Assembly: GCF_023218075.1 (NCBI RefSeq) | Contig: NZ_JALPTB010000019.1 | Coordinates: 1 to 64,000, forward strand | DNA length: 64,000 bases | DNA from: Rhodococcus sp. HM1 | Lineage (GTDB): Bacteria > Actinomycetota > Actinomycetes > Mycobacteriales > Mycobacteriaceae | Direction of reading: 5' to 3' | In this document: in pieces, positions 27,582 through 36,484 of the stretch | Position numbering within the stretch: the first letter of the stretch is position 1 | How the letters are laid out: each line of letters opens with the position of its first letter | Translations under genes and position numbers: made by a program | The notes under the pieces: generated by a model | Seen by the model: the letters and a program-made list of their open reading frames with translations, nothing else | What the model was told of the DNA's origin: nothing | The model's database searches: none

Positions 27582-29340
27582 CCCGAGTTAGGACATTACT
27601 GGCGGGTAGAAGACTGGGCAGGGTTGGCACCAGTGCATTCGCGATCCCGCTGAAGCCGATCGGGACACTAAGCAGGTAGGTTCGGGCGGTGGCATTCGTG
27701 CGGAAAGTACGCACCGCATCCGGCGCGGTCGCGGTGCAGGTCGTGCGCAAACACCGAGGCCGGCACGAGATCATCGCGCACGTCGGATCCGCGCACACCG
27801 ACGTCGAGCTGGGCATCCTCCTCGAACGAGCGCGGCAACTCCTGCACGGCGATCAAGGCATGCTCGAACTCGACGTACCGTCACCGGTCGAGCAGATCGC
27901 CGCCGTCGCGGACTGGCGCACCGGCCAGCTGCCTGTTTCGCCGCCAACGGCAGGTGGTGAGGTTGCCGGCCCTGGCCGGACAGTGCGCACCACCGCCCGG
28001 CTGCTCTACGACGTACTCGCCTCGGTCTACGACCGGCTCGGATTCGGCATCCTCGACGATCCGGTGTTCCGGGATCTGGTGATCGCGCGGATCGTCGAAC
28101 CGACCTCGAAGATCGACGCCCTCCGTGTCCTCGACGATCTCGGCGCGAATCCGATGTCGTACAAGACGATTCAACGTCACCTCACGCAGGTCGTCACCGG
28201 CGGCTACCGGGACCGGATCGCGCACCGCTGTTTCGAGTACGCCGCGGCCACCGGCGGGTTGGGGTTGTTGCTGTTCGATGTGACCACCTTGTACTTCGAG
28301 GCCGAGAAGGAAGACGACCTCCGCAGGGTGGGCTACAGCAAGGAGCGCCGGGTCGATCCGCAGATCGTGGTCGGCCTGCTCGTCGACCGCACCGGATTCC
28401 CGCTCGAGATCGGCTGTTTCGAAGGCAACAAGGCCGAAACCCACACCCTGGTCCCGATGGTGCGCCAATTCCAGGCCCGCCACGACCTGGACGGGGTGGA
28501 GATGGTCATCGCCGCCGACGCAGGCATGCTGTCCGCCTCGAACCTGACCGCGCTGGACGAGGCCGGTCTGAAGTTCATCGTCGGCTCCCGGGTGACCAAG
28601 GCCCCGAACGATCTGACCTCTCATTTCCATTGGCACGGCGATGTGTTCACCGACGGGCAGATCATCGACACCGTCACGCCCCGGCATGCGCGCAGCGTGG
28701 TCAACACCGTGAAGAAGCGAGCCGAACCGGTCTGGAACCCGACTCGGGACACCACCTCGTGGCGGGCGATCTGGCAGTACACCCGCAAACGCGCCGTGCG
28801 CGACAACCAAACATTGAACGCGCAGGAAGCGCGGGCGAAGTCGGTCGTCGACGGCACAAAGAAGGCCAAGGCCACTCGGTTCGTCAAGACCACCGCCGGC
28901 GGCCAGCAACTCGATGAAGCCGCACTGGGCAGGGCGCGGTCGCTCGTCGGGCTGAAGGGCTACGTGACCAACATCCCGGTCACGCTCATGGAACCGGGTG
29001 AGGTGATCGGCAAGTACCACGACCTCTGGCATGTCGAGCAGTCGTTTCGCATGTCGAAGACCGACCTGCGGGCACGGCCGATGTTCCACCGCACCAAAGA
29101 CGCGATCGAAGCACACCTGACCATCGTGTTCGCGGCCTTGGCCGTGGCGCGCTGCGTTCAAGACCAGACCGGCGTCGCGATCGCACGAGTGGTCAAGCAA
29201 TTGCGGCCGCTGCGGACTTCGACGATCGCGATCAACGGTGCCGTCCAGGACTTCCCTCCGCAGATCCCGGCCGCCGAACAGGAAATTCTGTCCCGCCTCG
29301 GGTTCGAAACGGGGTACTAAGCCAAATGTCCTAACTCAGG
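27582..29340 (+). mobile_element. IS1634-family insertion sequence
   Basis: The element is about 1.76 kb and bounded by 16-bp terminal inverted repeats with one mismatch (27582-27597, CCCGAGTTAGGACATT; 29325-29340, the complement with T for C at position 3). One transposase ORF fills it. It is flanked by perfect 230-bp direct repeats. The IS1634 family is known for long, variable target duplications, so this fits one transposition event. The repeats are still identical and the transposase is intact, so the insertion is recent. Confidence 0.93.
27689..29320 (+). CDS. IS1634-family transposase
   Basis: The 543-residue DDE transposase has an N-terminal AFVRKVRTASGAVAVQVV typical of the family and a central catalytic core. 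Likely acidic residues are FDVTTLYFE (about 195), AADAGMLS (about 275) and the C-terminal YHDLWHVEQSFRMSKTDL (Glu about 450), the usual Y-(2)-R/W-(3)-E region. GTG 27689 follows AGGTAGG. Full length with no stop or frameshift, so it is probably active. Confidence 0.93.
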   Translation: MAFVRKVRTASGAVAVQVVRKHRGRHEIIAHVGSAHTDVELGILLERARQLLHGDQGMLELDVPSPVEQIAAVADWRTGQLPVSPPTAGGEVAGPGRTVRTTARLLYDVLASVYDRLGFGILDDPVFRDLVIARIVEPTSKIDALRVLDDLGANPMSYKTIQRHLTQVVTGGYRDRIAHRCFEYAAATGGLGLLLFDVTTLYFEAEKEDDLRRVGYSKERRVDPQIVVGLLVDRTGFPLEIGCFEGNKAETHTLVPMVRQFQARHDLDGVEMVIAADAGMLSASNLTALDEAGLKFIVGSRVTKAPNDLTSHFHWHGDVFTDGQIIDTVTPRHARSVVNTVKKRAEPVWNPTRDTTSWRAIWQYTRKRAVRDNQTLNAQEARAKSVVDGTKKAKATRFVKTTAGGQQLDEAALGRARSLVGLKGYVTNIPVTLMEPGEVIGKYHDLWHVEQSFRMSKTDLRARPMFHRTKDAIEAHLTIVFAALAVARCVQDQTGVAIARVVKQLRPLRTSTIAINGAVQDFPPQIPAAEQEILSRLGFETGY

Positions 29341-29570
29341 TACGAAGCCCTCCTCAAGGATCTCATCGACAAGCGCGATCCAAGAAGAGATTAACCATGT
29401 CTGAGGACGCGGCCGGCCCTCTCCAAGCGTCCCAGAGCCGAACGGGTCTTACGAGCAATACGACCGAGGCCCCGAGCCTGCTGAAAATATGGAGCACCCG
29501 TTGACGGATCCACCTGATCCGATTCTGTATGACCAGGCCACGGAACGAGATCGAAACGCCAAGTCACCCC
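29341..29570. repeat. 230-bp target duplication, right copy
   Basis: This is the right copy of the direct repeat flanking the insertion sequence. It supplies the real C-terminal 59 codons of the acyltransferase. It also carries an orphan copy of the last 54 bp of the glycosyltransferase. Confidence 0.95.
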
Positions 29571-30140
29571 TGAACGGAGCGGCCGTGCAGGCACCCCGGC
29601 GCTGACAGAATTCGCCGGGATTTGACCGGAAACGGCCGACATAGCACCAATTATCGAGCCCTCGCCGACCTGCGCCCCCTTGAGAATCATACTGCGTTGA
29701 CCCACCCAAACTCGATCACCGAGGACAATATTCGCAGGCGGGTTGATTCGCTCTTTGGTCTCAATGTCGATTATTGAATGCATATCACTAATGGAAACGT
29801 CGATCTGCCCGGCGAAGAGAGCTCCCCTCCCGATCTGAATTCTCCCCGGTTCATGCATCAGCATCCTGGTTGCGCCGTTGAAGCCGCTACCGGAGCCTAT
29901 CGTCAGATGGGCTCGCCTGAGACCGTAAACGAACATGTCGTCCAGCGCGGTTTGCCCCTCAGTTTCGATCACACTGCATGAACCCAACTCGAACCTCAAG
30001 TTCTCGTTGCTGAGACATTTAGGTCCGATTCGGACGATATTGTCATCACCCGTGAATATCAGCGTTCCATCGAATGAATCGATCGACTCAGCGGAAATAT
30101 CGACAACGTTACGTTTTCCAAAATCCTGCACCTTCAACAT
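29391..30140 (-). CDS. Hexapeptide-repeat acyltransferase
   Basis: The product has about 249 residues. A left-handed beta-helix region has the hexapeptide periodicity of O-acetyltransferases (VRIGPKCLSN, IGRGALFAGQIDVSISDMHS, IVLGDRVWVGQRSMILKGAQVGEGSIIGAMSAV). A likely catalytic His is in SDMHSI. Such enzymes acylate sugars from acyl-CoA. ATG 30140 is chosen; TTG 30188 would add 16 residues. It is the last gene of the minus-strand polysaccharide operon. Its final 59 codons lie inside the duplicated target, which is why the gene stayed whole despite the insertion. Base composition is clearly lower in G+C than the flanks. Confidence 0.82.
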   Translation of the reverse strand: MLKVQDFGKRNVVDISAESIDSFDGTLIFTGDDNIVRIGPKCLSNENLRFELGSCSVIETEGQTALDDMFVYGLRRAHLTIGSGSGFNGATRMLMHEPGRIQIGRGALFAGQIDVSISDMHSIIDIETKERINPPANIVLGDRVWVGQRSMILKGAQVGEGSIIGAMSAVSGQIPANSVSAGVPARPLRSGVTWRFDLVPWPGHTESDQVDPSTGAPYFQQARGLGRIARKTRSALGRLERAGRVLRHG

Positions 30141-30270
30141 CTGCAACCGCCGAAAATTAGTGCCGCCAGCCGGACAAGCAAAATCCAACCTTCGTTATCC
30201 CGTTGCCTACTATCCCCGTCCTACCCGCCATCGACTTTGGGAGACGGGGCGGGGGCCCAATATGTAGCGC

Positions 30271-32442
30271 TCAACTCTTGGGTCGAAGACGTCGATACGC
30301 GGTCCGCAAGGCAAGGTACATCGATGGATTTCGGCGCCTGAGGTACGTCGTCAGTTGCACCCTGATGGACCCACCGTAATACACGGGATCGGGAAGTCTA
30401 GTGAAGCGCCGCCAGCGCGCGCGAAGGTGGGCACAGTCGACCTCTTCTTTGGTCACCGCAACCAGAAGGTCGGCAACTTCCCGACTGTAGTCGTCCATCG
30501 TGCGACCGCTGGAATCCAGTTCTGTTTGATCTGTCGAAAGAGCCGACTTCACGACTGACGGGATTTCATTGAGCAGCTTGAAGTAGCTGATCGAAATGGC
30601 GGAATCGTAGAGTCGACCGATCTCTCTCGCGACCTCTGTGTCGCCCAACACCAGCGGCCGTCGGTGTTTCGCTGCCTCGGCAATGGGAAGACCAAATCCC
30701 TCGTACGCCGACGGAAAGAAGATCAGCGCGCTGTTTTCGATCAATCCATCGACCGCACGGTCGGACAAGCCACCGCCCGGTACCAGATGCAAATTCGGAT
30801 GATCCTCGGCGCCCGTGAGTTCACGGGGCCCCAGTACGAGAACCTCTTCGTTGCACTTTGCGAGCTCGGGGATTACTTCGTGCATCAATTTATGATCGAA
30901 GTCGTTTCCGAATGCGAGAATATACCCACCTCGACACACGATTTGTTCGATTTCATCGTCCAGCGCAGAGATCTCGCTTCCGTCGAATATGGGGGATACT
31001 TGGAAGCCTTGATGGACAACGACCATCTTCTTCGCAGTCTCGTCGTACGAATCCCCGAAGTAGGCGAGAGTGTCGTCCATCGTAAATTGGCTGATGCAGA
31101 TGATCTTGTCCGCTGCAATCAGAGAATCCTCGACCACATCTCGGACGCGGTAGTCGTGAGCGAGTAGCGCGTTGCTTCGCAGCGCGATGATGTCGAGGTG
31201 CGAGAAGGCAATTTTCAAACAATAGCGGTTCATCGCCAGCAGCGATTCGCGGTGGAATATCTGACTGGGGCAGTAGCCGATGTGAAAGAGTTCGTCAATT
31301 TGATCGAGTCGCATCACTGGGAATCCGAATGAACGCAGGTCATGAAAATCTATCGCGTCGTCGTTTGCGACTACCTTGAATTCCACATTTTCGAACCTGC
31401 TACGCGCAGAGTCCAGGTAGGTGAGGAAGTTCAATGCATTCTTCGACGTTCCATTGAACAACGTCGGCAAGTGGTGGAGATTGATCAGCACTTTGATCTT
31501 GCCACTCCGCCCAATAACATCAGCAAACCAGTCCACCGGATCGATATACGATTTCAGGTATTTCTCGACGTGGCCCAAGTAGTAGGGGTAACGCTTGAGC
31601 ATTATCCCCTCGTTCCTCTTCTGCAGTTCGGCCTTCTTGCGGGAAGTGAAGCTACGACTCTCCAAATGCCACACGATTGCGTGATTTGCCATCACAGATG
31701 AGTAGCCGAACTTGTTGATCCGAAGACAGAAGTCGTTTTCCTCGCTGTACCCCAGTCCGTATACCTCGTCGAAGAGTCCAAAGTTTCTGATCAGATTGCG
31801 TTTGATCAGGATGCAGAAGCCGGGCGTAACTGGAACCACCGAGTATCGCGGAAGATGAGATCGAATCCGCGAGTAGGTTTCCAGCGAGTACTCGATCTCG
31901 CGATCCACCTGCCCCTGATCCATGAACTTGACGGGCACCGAAGCGATGGTGGCATTGTTACTGCGGGGACACACTATTCCGTGCTTTTCCGACATGTAGA
32001 GCACCGAAAGCATCTCCTCGACAAAACCCTCAGTTACCTCTGTGTCGCTATTGAGAAGGAGGATGTCGTTGTCGGTGAGGTCAAGTTCGAACACCGCCCG
32101 GTTGCAGGTGCGCACGAACCCCAGGTTCGTCGCGTTACGGTGATAGCTGAAGTTGGACCAACCTGCAATCGACTGCTTGATGTTGGATTCGATCGAATCG
32201 ACTTCGGGGCCACAGTCGTTGACGAGCAGGACATCGTGTCGGGGATCGAGATGTCGCTGCAGGGACGCGATGCACTTGTCGAGGGACGCCCAGTCTCCGT
32301 ACACAGGAACAACGACTGTGACGTTTTCTGCTGGCACCGCTACCTGTTCCATTAGCTCTAGATTCCCTTCACCGGTGAAGTGCTTGCGCCCGGCACGCTG
32401 GTTCTCTAATTCCATGGTCTGGACCGCGACATCCTGTCGCAC
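30271..32442 (-). CDS. Bifunctional GT2-GT4 glycosyltransferase
   Basis: The protein has up to 723 residues and two catalytic halves. The N-terminal GT2 domain (about 40-330) has VTVVVPVYGDWASL and LLNSDTEVTEGF, the latter carrying the metal-binding DxD-like acids. The C-terminal GT4 domain (about 340-720) has FFPSAYEGFGLPIAEAAKHR. A fusion like this can add two sugars in turn. The start is uncertain: GTG 32442, ATG 32415 and ATG 32352 (the last with AAGGGAA upstream) are all in frame. It lies 39 bp after the ABC ATPase gene and is part of that operon. Its G+C is among the lowest in the window and it uses A/T-ending codons more than its neighbours. Confidence 0.85.
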   Translation of the reverse strand: MRQDVAVQTMELENQRAGRKHFTGEGNLELMEQVAVPAENVTVVVPVYGDWASLDKCIASLQRHLDPRHDVLLVNDCGPEVDSIESNIKQSIAGWSNFSYHRNATNLGFVRTCNRAVFELDLTDNDILLLNSDTEVTEGFVEEMLSVLYMSEKHGIVCPRSNNATIASVPVKFMDQGQVDREIEYSLETYSRIRSHLPRYSVVPVTPGFCILIKRNLIRNFGLFDEVYGLGYSEENDFCLRINKFGYSSVMANHAIVWHLESRSFTSRKKAELQKRNEGIMLKRYPYYLGHVEKYLKSYIDPVDWFADVIGRSGKIKVLINLHHLPTLFNGTSKNALNFLTYLDSARSRFENVEFKVVANDDAIDFHDLRSFGFPVMRLDQIDELFHIGYCPSQIFHRESLLAMNRYCLKIAFSHLDIIALRSNALLAHDYRVRDVVEDSLIAADKIICISQFTMDDTLAYFGDSYDETAKKMVVVHQGFQVSPIFDGSEISALDDEIEQIVCRGGYILAFGNDFDHKLMHEVIPELAKCNEEVLVLGPRELTGAEDHPNLHLVPGGGLSDRAVDGLIENSALIFFPSAYEGFGLPIAEAAKHRRPLVLGDTEVAREIGRLYDSAISISYFKLLNEIPSVVKSALSTDQTELDSSGRTMDDYSREVADLLVAVTKEEVDCAHLRARWRRFTRLPDPVYYGGSIRVQLTTYLRRRNPSMYLALRTAYRRLRPKS

Positions 32443-32481
32443 CGATCTACGAATGTCGCGCCTTGGCGCGACTGATGTCGT

Positions 32482-33732
32482 CTAAGAATTGGATCGCCGG
32501 TCCGTGACGAGTTCTGGCGATGTACGCACCCTGCCAGGGATTGTCCATCGTCCTCCGAAATCGAGGCATCCTCCTTCGACTCCGGAAGCTTCTTCTCTCC
32601 TTGCCACCTGGATTGCAGCGACAGCCCGTGCATGATCGAAAACGTGCTGCGTTGCCGTATCCCCAATAGAGGCATTCAGGACGAACTCTCCAGCCGCAAG
32701 TGGGAGTGCCGGCACGGTGAAGTCCGCAGTTCCGGGGCCATCGATCTTGTCGACAACATGCTTCTGCCCCCTGGTGCTCTTCTCCCAGAGGACGATGCCG
32801 TCCTTGGTTTCCAGCGACAAACTGAACATCGGATCCGCGATCGGCTCCGATGCTCTGTAGTGCATCCGGATCGTCACTTCCGATCCGGTCGAAATCGGTC
32901 CCGAGAGTGGGTCGCCCGAGGGATCCAACACTTCCACCGCTTCCACTCTGGCCTCGCCCGAACCCCAATGAACGTTGCCATCCGCATCGACATGCAGATC
33001 ACCGCGGGTGGAATCGTGATACTTCTCGATCACTACGTCGGCCGGCCCGACCTCCTTGAGCTGCCCGTGTTCGAGCCACGCAGCGTGATCCGACATGTTC
33101 CGCAGCTGACCGAGTGAATGGGACACGACGACAACGGTCCGACCCTCGCGACGGAACTGCGCGAACTTCTCCGCGCACTTCTCCTGGAACGCGGCGTCAC
33201 CGACGGCGAGCACCTCGTCGACGAGGAGCACCTCCGGGTCGACGTTGATGGCGACGGAAAAGCCGAGGCGCACGTACATGCCGGAGGAGTAGTTCTTCAC
33301 TGGCTGGTCGATGAACTCCTCGACGCCCGAGAACGCGACGATCTCGTCGAACTTGCGCTCGACTTCCTTGCGCGTCATACCGAGGATCGAGGCGTTGAGA
33401 TAGATGTTCTCTCGTCCGGAAAGCTCCGGATGGAACCCCGATCCCACCTCCAGCAGAGCCGCCATCCGGCCGTGCGTAGTGATCTTGCCGGAGTTCGGAT
33501 ACAGGATCTTCGCGAGACACTTGAGCAGCGTCGACTTGCCGGAACCGTTGTCCCCCACCAAGGCAAATGTGGAGGACGCCGGGACCTCGAGGGATACATC
33601 TTTCAGCGCCCAGAAGTCTTCGTGCACGGACAGTCGCCGCCGCATCACCGCACTCTTGAGTGACTGGTTGCGCTCGTGATAGATCCTGAACTTCTTGGAA
33701 ACGTCGTCGACCACTACCGCCGGCGTGCTCAT
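32482..33732 (-). CDS. ABC-transporter ATPase of a polysaccharide exporter (Wzt type)
   Basis: The 416-residue protein has an N-terminal ABC domain with Walker A GDNGSGKST (about 60), signature YSSGM and Walker B VLLVDEVLAVGD. It then has an extra C-terminal beta domain of about 165 residues (about 250-416, STGSEVTIRMHYRASEPI). In Wzt-type exporters such a domain can bind the finished glycan, so chain recognition by this protein is plausible. ATG 33732 overlaps the permease stop as ATGA. Open frame upstream of that ATG is out of frame with the permease and is not coding. With the permease it would move a lipid-linked polysaccharide across the inner membrane. Confidence 0.92.
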   Translation of the reverse strand: MSTPAVVVDDVSKKFRIYHERNQSLKSAVMRRRLSVHEDFWALKDVSLEVPASSTFALVGDNGSGKSTLLKCLAKILYPNSGKITTHGRMAALLEVGSGFHPELSGRENIYLNASILGMTRKEVERKFDEIVAFSGVEEFIDQPVKNYSSGMYVRLGFSVAINVDPEVLLVDEVLAVGDAAFQEKCAEKFAQFRREGRTVVVVSHSLGQLRNMSDHAAWLEHGQLKEVGPADVVIEKYHDSTRGDLHVDADGNVHWGSGEARVEAVEVLDPSGDPLSGPISTGSEVTIRMHYRASEPIADPMFSLSLETKDGIVLWEKSTRGQKHVVDKIDGPGTADFTVPALPLAAGEFVLNASIGDTATQHVFDHARAVAAIQVARREEASGVEGGCLDFGGRWTIPGRVRTSPELVTDRRSNS

Positions 33733-34697
33733 AGCGCCTCCGCCAATCCCTTTTCGTGCCGCTTGAAGACCCAGTACCCCACCGCGAAAGTGCCTATCCC
33801 CCAGGCCACACACGCCATGCTGGTCGACAGGTCGGGCCATCGGTTGTCGTAGAGCAGGTTGCGGAACACCTCGACGAAATGCCCGATCGGATTGAGCTGA
33901 TACAGATCCAGTACGGTGACCGACCCGAAGAGCGGACCGATGCGGTCGGACTGTTCGGCAACGAGCGAAACGGGGTAGACGATCGGCGTCAGGTAGAACA
34001 TCAACTGCAGGACGACCGTCATGATGTGGTGCGTGTCGCGGAAGTAGACGTTCGCGATCGAGAGCATCATCGAGATTCCGGTGGTGAACAACCACATGAA
34101 CACCATGGCCACCAAAACGACCGGAATCCACGGCAACGGATTCGCGCCGATGACGAGCAGAACGACCAGCAGTACCAGCATCTCGATCGCCCACGTGTAG
34201 AGCCATGCGATCGAGTTCGATACGACGAGTGCGATGCGGGGGAAGTAGACCTTCTTGACCAGGTTCTCGTTGCCGACGAACGCGATCATCCCGCCGTTGG
34301 CGACGTTGGTGAAGAACGTCCACGGAAGCAGCGCGCACAGCAGCCACACGGCGAAGACGTCGACGCCGCTCGGATCACCGGGTTCCGGCTGGATGCGGAT
34401 GATGAAGGCGAACACCACCGTGTAGATGACCATCGCCGTCAGCGGATTCGCCAACGACCACAGCTGACCGAGCGCCGTCGCCTTGTACTTGCCTTTCACC
34501 TCGCGGCGAACGAGGTTGAGTACCAACTCGCGTGAGTCGACCAATTCCCTGACTATCGACAACGGCAAGCGCCTCCCTGCATCGGTGTTTTCTGCCGCGA
34601 CCAGGACCTGAACGTCCCACTGGGCATGGCCCCCACAACCCTGCGCGTCGTCCGACTCTATCGGAGCGACCACTCCCCTGAACGACGTGGTGGTCAT
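33729..34697 (-). CDS. ABC-2 permease of a polysaccharide exporter (Wzm type)
   Basis: The 322-residue integral membrane protein has about six helices. It carries the ABC-2 family features ELVLNLVRREVKGKYK before the first helix, VNAT-type ALLPWTFFTNVANGG, and the late MFYLTPIVYP motif. The N-terminal ~45 residues are variable and cytoplasmic. It overlaps both neighbours by ATGA junctions (34694-34697 and 33729-33732), so the GT2, permease and ATPase are tightly coupled. It forms the channel half of the exporter. Confidence 0.92.
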   Translation of the reverse strand: MTTTSFRGVVAPIESDDAQGCGGHAQWDVQVLVAAENTDAGRRLPLSIVRELVDSRELVLNLVRREVKGKYKATALGQLWSLANPLTAMVIYTVVFAFIIRIQPEPGDPSGVDVFAVWLLCALLPWTFFTNVANGGMIAFVGNENLVKKVYFPRIALVVSNSIAWLYTWAIEMLVLLVVLLVIGANPLPWIPVVLVAMVFMWLFTTGISMMLSIANVYFRDTHHIMTVVLQLMFYLTPIVYPVSLVAEQSDRIGPLFGSVTVLDLYQLNPIGHFVEVFRNLLYDNRWPDLSTSMACVAWGIGTFAVGYWVFKRHEKGLAEAL

Positions 34698-36478
34698 GCT
34701 GCCTCCGGTCCGCGGTTCCCCAGATAACTGCGCAGGACTCGGTGGACCGACAGTTCGGCGCGGATCTGTTCACTGTCGGCGAGAGCCCGCAACCGCCCCG
34801 ACAAGTGGCCGATCTTGCGGACCGCGAGCGAGGGTCGCGACCCTCCGTCGGCCAGGTACTCCCAACCGGACTTGTCGACCTGTCCCCGCGTCCCCACGAC
34901 CTGTGAGGGCGAAATCCGGTATCGCACAACCACACGGTCGTCGACGTCGATCGAATCGACCGCTGCGCCGACGAGAGAGAGCCACCGATCGTGCAGCCAT
35001 CCGGCCGGCACGGGCGTCGCATACTGCACGATGCGCGAGTCGATCATCATCGCGGCCCCGGTTGCCATCGGGTGCCGCAGCAGCAGTCGCATCCGCTCGG
35101 CAGATGTCGCCTCGTGCCACGCGGCCGGCACCGGAAAGCGATCACGCAGCTTCGCCCCGGTGGGCACGCCGTCCTGATCGATCAGCAACCCGTCCCCGAC
35201 CGTGAGGAGAGCGCGACCCGACGACAGACGGTCGCGCTGCAGCGCCAGTCGGTCAGCTTCCCATACGTCGTCCTGATCAGACAGCGCGATGTATCGGTAT
35301 TTCGACGCGGCGGCCCGCAAGCCTGTCTCGAAGTTCGCGGCGATCCGTGTGTACAGATCGCTCGTGCGGACCTCGGGAGTCCGGACGACCACCACCGGGA
35401 TCGGACCATGCGTGGCGAAGTAGTCGAGGACGAATTCGCTCGATCCGTCGGAGGATCGATCGTCCACGTAGTAAATCGCCTCGGGTGGCGTCGACTGACC
35501 CACAATCGAGGCGAGCTGCTCACCGAGGAACCGCATCCCGTTGTGGGTCACCAGCACCACTGCGGTGCCGTCGTCGACCTCCGCATCGATCGACGAGCGA
35601 AGAGGGCTCGGAGCCGGACCGCTGTGGCCGAGAAGGAAGTCCCGTATGCCGGCGATAACCGCGCGGAACTTCGCTCCGCGCGCATCTTCGATCGTCAACG
35701 CCAGGATGGTCGCGATCACGAGCCGACGCAGCGTCACGAGGAACCACCGCCGTTCCCGCCGGCCGTACCGCCGGAACATCACGAGGCGATTCCGGGTGAT
35801 GTAGTACCGCCGCAGTGGGCTGTGGTGGGTCACCGAGACCCGGCGACCGAGGATGCGGATGGATCCTCCGCTGCCGATCGGATGCGCAATCTGTACTCGT
35901 TCGTCCGCGAACACCTGATACCCCTGGGTCCGCAGCCGCAGGCACAGATCCGTGTCGACCGAATCGATGACCAGCGATTCGTCCGTCAATCCGGCCGAAC
36001 GCAACCCCTCCGAGTTGAAGACCGCGGCCGATTGGATGATCTCGGGCGTCGGCCGCAATCCCTCGGAGGAGTTGAGGTGGTACCGCGTACCGCTGAAGGT
36101 CCCCGGTCCGACGGCGCCCCAGGCATGCGGCCGTGTCCTCTCCAGCTCGTCGACCGCAGAGTTCATGTCATCGAACAGGGCCTCGTTGACCACGGTGTCC
36201 TGATCGAGCGTCATCACGAACCGCGCGCCCGCCGCCAGAGCCGCAGAGAATCCCAGGTTCAGGCTGTGCGCGATTCCCCGATTCTCGGGCTTCATCATCA
36301 CCGTGACGTTCGGGCACGCATCCAAGTACCGGTAGAACGACGGATCGAGGGTGCGGCTGCCGTCGTCCACGACGTAGACCCGGTCCACGAGACGCGCCAC
36401 CGTGACGACTCGATCCAGGAGTTCCGTCGATGGTTCGTAGCAGGCGAAGACGACAGCGTCGATCAGGGAAGTGTGCAT
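34694..36478 (-). CDS. Double-domain GT2 glycosyltransferase
   Basis: The 594-residue protein has two GT-A (GT2) domains. The first (about 5-290) has VDDGS, LDQDTV and a SVDTDLCLRLRTQGY acceptor region like rhamnosyltransferases. The second (about 300-560) has VVLVTHNGMRFLGEQLASI, DDRSSDGS and LSDQDDVWEADR. Two catalytic sites suggest addition of two residues or an alternating polymer. It lies 6 bp after the sugar transferase and overlaps the permease start. Linkage and sugars are not predictable here. Confidence 0.88.
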   Translation of the reverse strand: MHTSLIDAVVFACYEPSTELLDRVVTVARLVDRVYVVDDGSRTLDPSFYRYLDACPNVTVMMKPENRGIAHSLNLGFSAALAAGARFVMTLDQDTVVNEALFDDMNSAVDELERTRPHAWGAVGPGTFSGTRYHLNSSEGLRPTPEIIQSAAVFNSEGLRSAGLTDESLVIDSVDTDLCLRLRTQGYQVFADERVQIAHPIGSGGSIRILGRRVSVTHHSPLRRYYITRNRLVMFRRYGRRERRWFLVTLRRLVIATILALTIEDARGAKFRAVIAGIRDFLLGHSGPAPSPLRSSIDAEVDDGTAVVLVTHNGMRFLGEQLASIVGQSTPPEAIYYVDDRSSDGSSEFVLDYFATHGPIPVVVVRTPEVRTSDLYTRIAANFETGLRAAASKYRYIALSDQDDVWEADRLALQRDRLSSGRALLTVGDGLLIDQDGVPTGAKLRDRFPVPAAWHEATSAERMRLLLRHPMATGAAMMIDSRIVQYATPVPAGWLHDRWLSLVGAAVDSIDVDDRVVVRYRISPSQVVGTRGQVDKSGWEYLADGGSRPSLAVRKIGHLSGRLRALADSEQIRAELSVHRVLRSYLGNRGPEAA

Positions 36479-36484
36479 CGGAGA

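Noticed and set aside
33733-34347. Longer start for the ABC ATPase
   Set aside because: The extension lies in the permease gene in another frame and reads as Arg/His-rich noise; the ATGA junction at 33729-33732 fixes the start.
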